DNA of 38,643 nucleotides from a virus: IMG/VR virus record IMGVR_UViG_3300046499_000522, positions 1-38,643 of that record; one strand, given 5' to 3'. A model generated the notes under the pieces. That model saw nothing but the letters and a program-made list of their open reading frames with translations, did no database searches and had not been told where the DNA came from. The position numbers were made by a program, and so were the translations under genes. Shown here one piece after another: positions 37,593 through 38,643 of this stretch (position 1 is its first letter; every line of letters starts with the position of its first letter).

Positions 37593-38149
37593 TACGCCAC
37601 CCCCGGCGGAACCTTGTACGGCTCCAGCAGCTGCAGGACCCGGTTCGGGATCGCGTAGCCCCAGCCCGGCACGGCCTCGGTGACGCTGAAGTCGTCGCCG
37701 CCCCCGATCCCGGACAGGCCGCGCGACGCCCCGTACTGGGTGCGCCACAGGTGCTGCAGCAGGATCAGCGCGGCCAGCTTGATGGTGGGCGGCACCGCGC
37801 CGCGCCCGGCTGTGTATGTAGCCGTCCAGGGGCCGCCGTAGAACCAGGTGCCGTCTTTACGGCGCAGGATGCCCGTCGCCCCGTCGACCGCGACGTCGGA
37901 CACCTGCACCGCCGTGCCGTTTGTGAGGATCGGGACGAGCGACGTCAGGGCCACCACGGGGATGCGGGACAGGCACAGCGTGGCTCCGCCCACGGTGGTC
38001 GTCTCCGTCACGGCGCGGTTCTCCACTGGTCCCACGTGCCGCTCGATTGCCGCAGTCAGCGCGTCGACGTACACCTGCAGCTCGACGTCCTCCGCAGTCC
38101 CGTCGATGTCCAGTTGCGCCTTTGCCTCGGCGAGCGTGAGCAGCGCCAT
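37592..38149 (-). CDS. Head-tail connector (gp6-like)
   Basis: The protein has 185 residues: MALLTLAEAKAQLDIDGTAEDVELQVYVDALTAAIERH, the typical N-terminal helical start of gp6/gp15-like adaptors, then beta strands and IKLAALILLQHLWRTQYG. It is a ring below the portal. The ATG at 38149 follows GGAGGTTCCC. Confidence 0.85.
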   Translation of the reverse strand: MALLTLAEAKAQLDIDGTAEDVELQVYVDALTAAIERHVGPVENRAVTETTTVGGATLCLSRIPVVALTSLVPILTNGTAVQVSDVAVDGATGILRRKDGTWFYGGPWTATYTAGRGAVPPTIKLAALILLQHLWRTQYGASRGLSGIGGGDDFSVTEAVPGWGYAIPNRVLQLLEPYKVPPGVA

Positions 38150-38161
38150 GGGAACCTCCGG

Positions 38162-38407
38162 TTACTTCTCGGCGGCCGGCTTCGCCGTGGGCTTGCGACG
38201 GCCGACGGCCTTCTCCGGCTCGCCCGGCGCGGTCGCGGTTTCCTCCGATGCCCCGCCCTCATCGGCCTCGTCGGACGGCTCCGTGGCCAGTCCCTGGGCG
38301 ACCAGGTGCGCGGCCTCCTCGTCGGGCAGGTCGATTTCTCCGCCCGCCGCCGGCCAGTCCGCACCGTTGCGGGAGCCGGAGATGGCGATCTTCATCCGTA
38401 CTCGCAT
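38162..38407 (-). CDS. Small acidic head/connector-region protein (81 aa)
   Basis: A short beta domain (MKIAISGSRNGADWPAAGGEIDLPDEEAAHLVAQGLA) is followed by a disordered Glu/Ala/Lys-rich tail. The ATG at 38407 follows GGAGGAGCA; an internal ATG four codons later is possible. Such proteins follow the capsid gene in many actinophages. Role unknown. Confidence 0.65.
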   Translation of the reverse strand: MRVRMKIAISGSRNGADWPAAGGEIDLPDEEAAHLVAQGLATEPSDEADEGGASEETATAPGEPEKAVGRRKPTAKPAAEK

Positions 38408-38424
38408 TGCTCCTCCTCGAAGCG

Positions 38425-38453
38425 GAGGCGGGGCCCGGGTTGGGCCCCGCCTC
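38425..38453 (-). terminator. 12-bp perfect hairpin after the capsid gene
   Basis: GAGGCGGGGCCC (38425-38436) pairs with 38442-38453 across GGGTT. It is 15 bp beyond the capsid stop. There is no U-run; it may stabilise or limit capsid mRNA relative to tail genes. Confidence 0.7.
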
Positions 38454-38468
38454 GGTTGTCAGGCCGGA

Positions 38469-38643
38469 TCAGGCGGCGTTGCCCTGGAAGACCTTGATGG
38501 CGCCGCTCGTGTCGATCTGGTCGCCGTCGCCGCGCAGGACCGCGCGGTAGGAGACGAGGTCGGTGTTGAACGCGTAGTCGTCGGAGCGCTCGAAGCGCAG
38601 CGTCTCGACCATCCGCACGAAGTACGTGGAGAAGTCGCCGAAG
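38469..38643 (-). CDS. Major capsid protein (3' part; continues from base 1)
   Basis: This is the C-terminal end of the capsid gene, read from 38569 to TGA at 38471-38469; 38570-38643 repeat bases 1-74. The last residues are ILQGDGDQIDTSGAIKVFQGNAA-like. The join between base 1 and 38569 forms one TTC codon in frame, proving circular continuity. Confidence 0.95.
   Translation of the reverse strand, partial: FGDFSTYFVRMVETLRFERSDDYAFNTDLVSYRAVLRGDGDQIDTSGAIKVFQGNAA
38570..38643. repeat. Terminal direct repeat, right copy (circular overlap)
   Basis: The 74 bases are identical to 1-74. They should be removed once when closing the circle, giving 38,569 bp. Confidence 0.95.

Larger units (their letters stand above)
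1..38643. mobile_element. Complete temperate siphovirus genome, circular contig
   Basis: The window holds every module of a temperate tailed phage: terminase, portal, protease, capsid, tail, lysis, replication, repressor and serine integrase. The 74-bp identity between both ends, with an uninterrupted capsid reading frame across it, shows a closed circle of 38,569 bp. Late and early genes are all on the minus strand, and lysogeny genes are mostly on the plus strand. The DUF397, DUF2637 and prim-pol genes point to a Streptomyces-like host. Sequence alone cannot separate a virion genome from an excised prophage circle. Confidence 0.9.

Noticed and set aside
1-38643. tRNA or other structured RNA genes
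   Set aside because: No cloverleaf with a conserved T-loop (GGTTCGAATCC) was found on either strand. The TTCGAA-type hits near 4824 and 22012 lack the rest of a tRNA.
38570-38643. Packaged direct terminal repeat
   Set aside because: It lies inside the capsid gene and is only 74 bp, and the reading frame continues perfectly across the join. It fits an assembly overlap.

Overview
The window is the complete genome of a temperate, GC-rich, Streptomyces-type siphovirus, or its excised prophage circle. The first 74 bases recur exactly as the last 74 bases, and the major capsid gene reads in frame across that junction. The molecule is therefore a circle of 38,569 bp opened arbitrarily inside the capsid gene. 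Actinomycete hosts are indicated by very high GC, many GTG/TTG starts, a DUF397 protein, a DUF2637 protein, a large serine integrase and a prim-pol/helicase replication protein.

Layout, following transcription. (1) The late operon is on the minus strand. It starts near 6177 and runs down through a 2-TM protein, HNH nuclease, zinc-knuckle protein, P-loop kinase, small and large terminase, portal, HK97-type protease and capsid. It then crosses the junction and continues from 38407 downward: connectors, tail terminator, major tail protein, G/GT tail-assembly chaperones with a CCCAAAA -1 frameshift, tape measure, a lectin-like minor tail protein, tail fibre, CHAP endolysin, holin and a coiled-coil/TM protein. 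It ends in a terminator near 26400. (2) The early operon is also on the minus strand (21876 down to 6428). It is about 15 kb of tightly packed genes, mostly overlapping by ATGA/GTGA: a Cro-like HTH, small membrane and zinc proteins, a Cas4/RecB-type Fe-S nuclease, an SSB-like protein, a prim-pol/D5 helicase, a long iteron-bearing inverted repeat, a Holliday-junction-resolvase-like nuclease and an Lsr2-like protein. It finishes with a DUF2637-HTH protein, small membrane proteins, an FtsK/TraB-type DNA pump and an excisionase-like HTH. (3) The lysogeny region (21.9-26.3 kb) is mainly on the plus strand: repressor, 2-TM protein, serine integrase, a small XRE regulator and a small GntR regulator. 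A DUF397 gene and two cysteine-rich genes lie on the minus strand.

The most unusual aspect is the mix of modules. A full siphovirus morphogenesis and lysis set shares a genome with what looks like the core of an actinomycete integrative-conjugative element (AICE): a membrane-anchored FtsK/TraB translocase, Spd-like membrane proteins, a prim-pol replication protein, a KorSA-sized GntR regulator and an Xis-like HTH. Whether the translocase moves DNA between hyphae or does a phage job cannot be decided from sequence. Two cis elements stand out: a 237-bp nested inverted repeat beside the primase gene (candidate replication origin), and GGTAG/CTACC operators shared by the early promoter region and the GntR promoter region.

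Functional names come from reading motifs and from family knowledge. No database search was possible, so accessory gene names are tentative.
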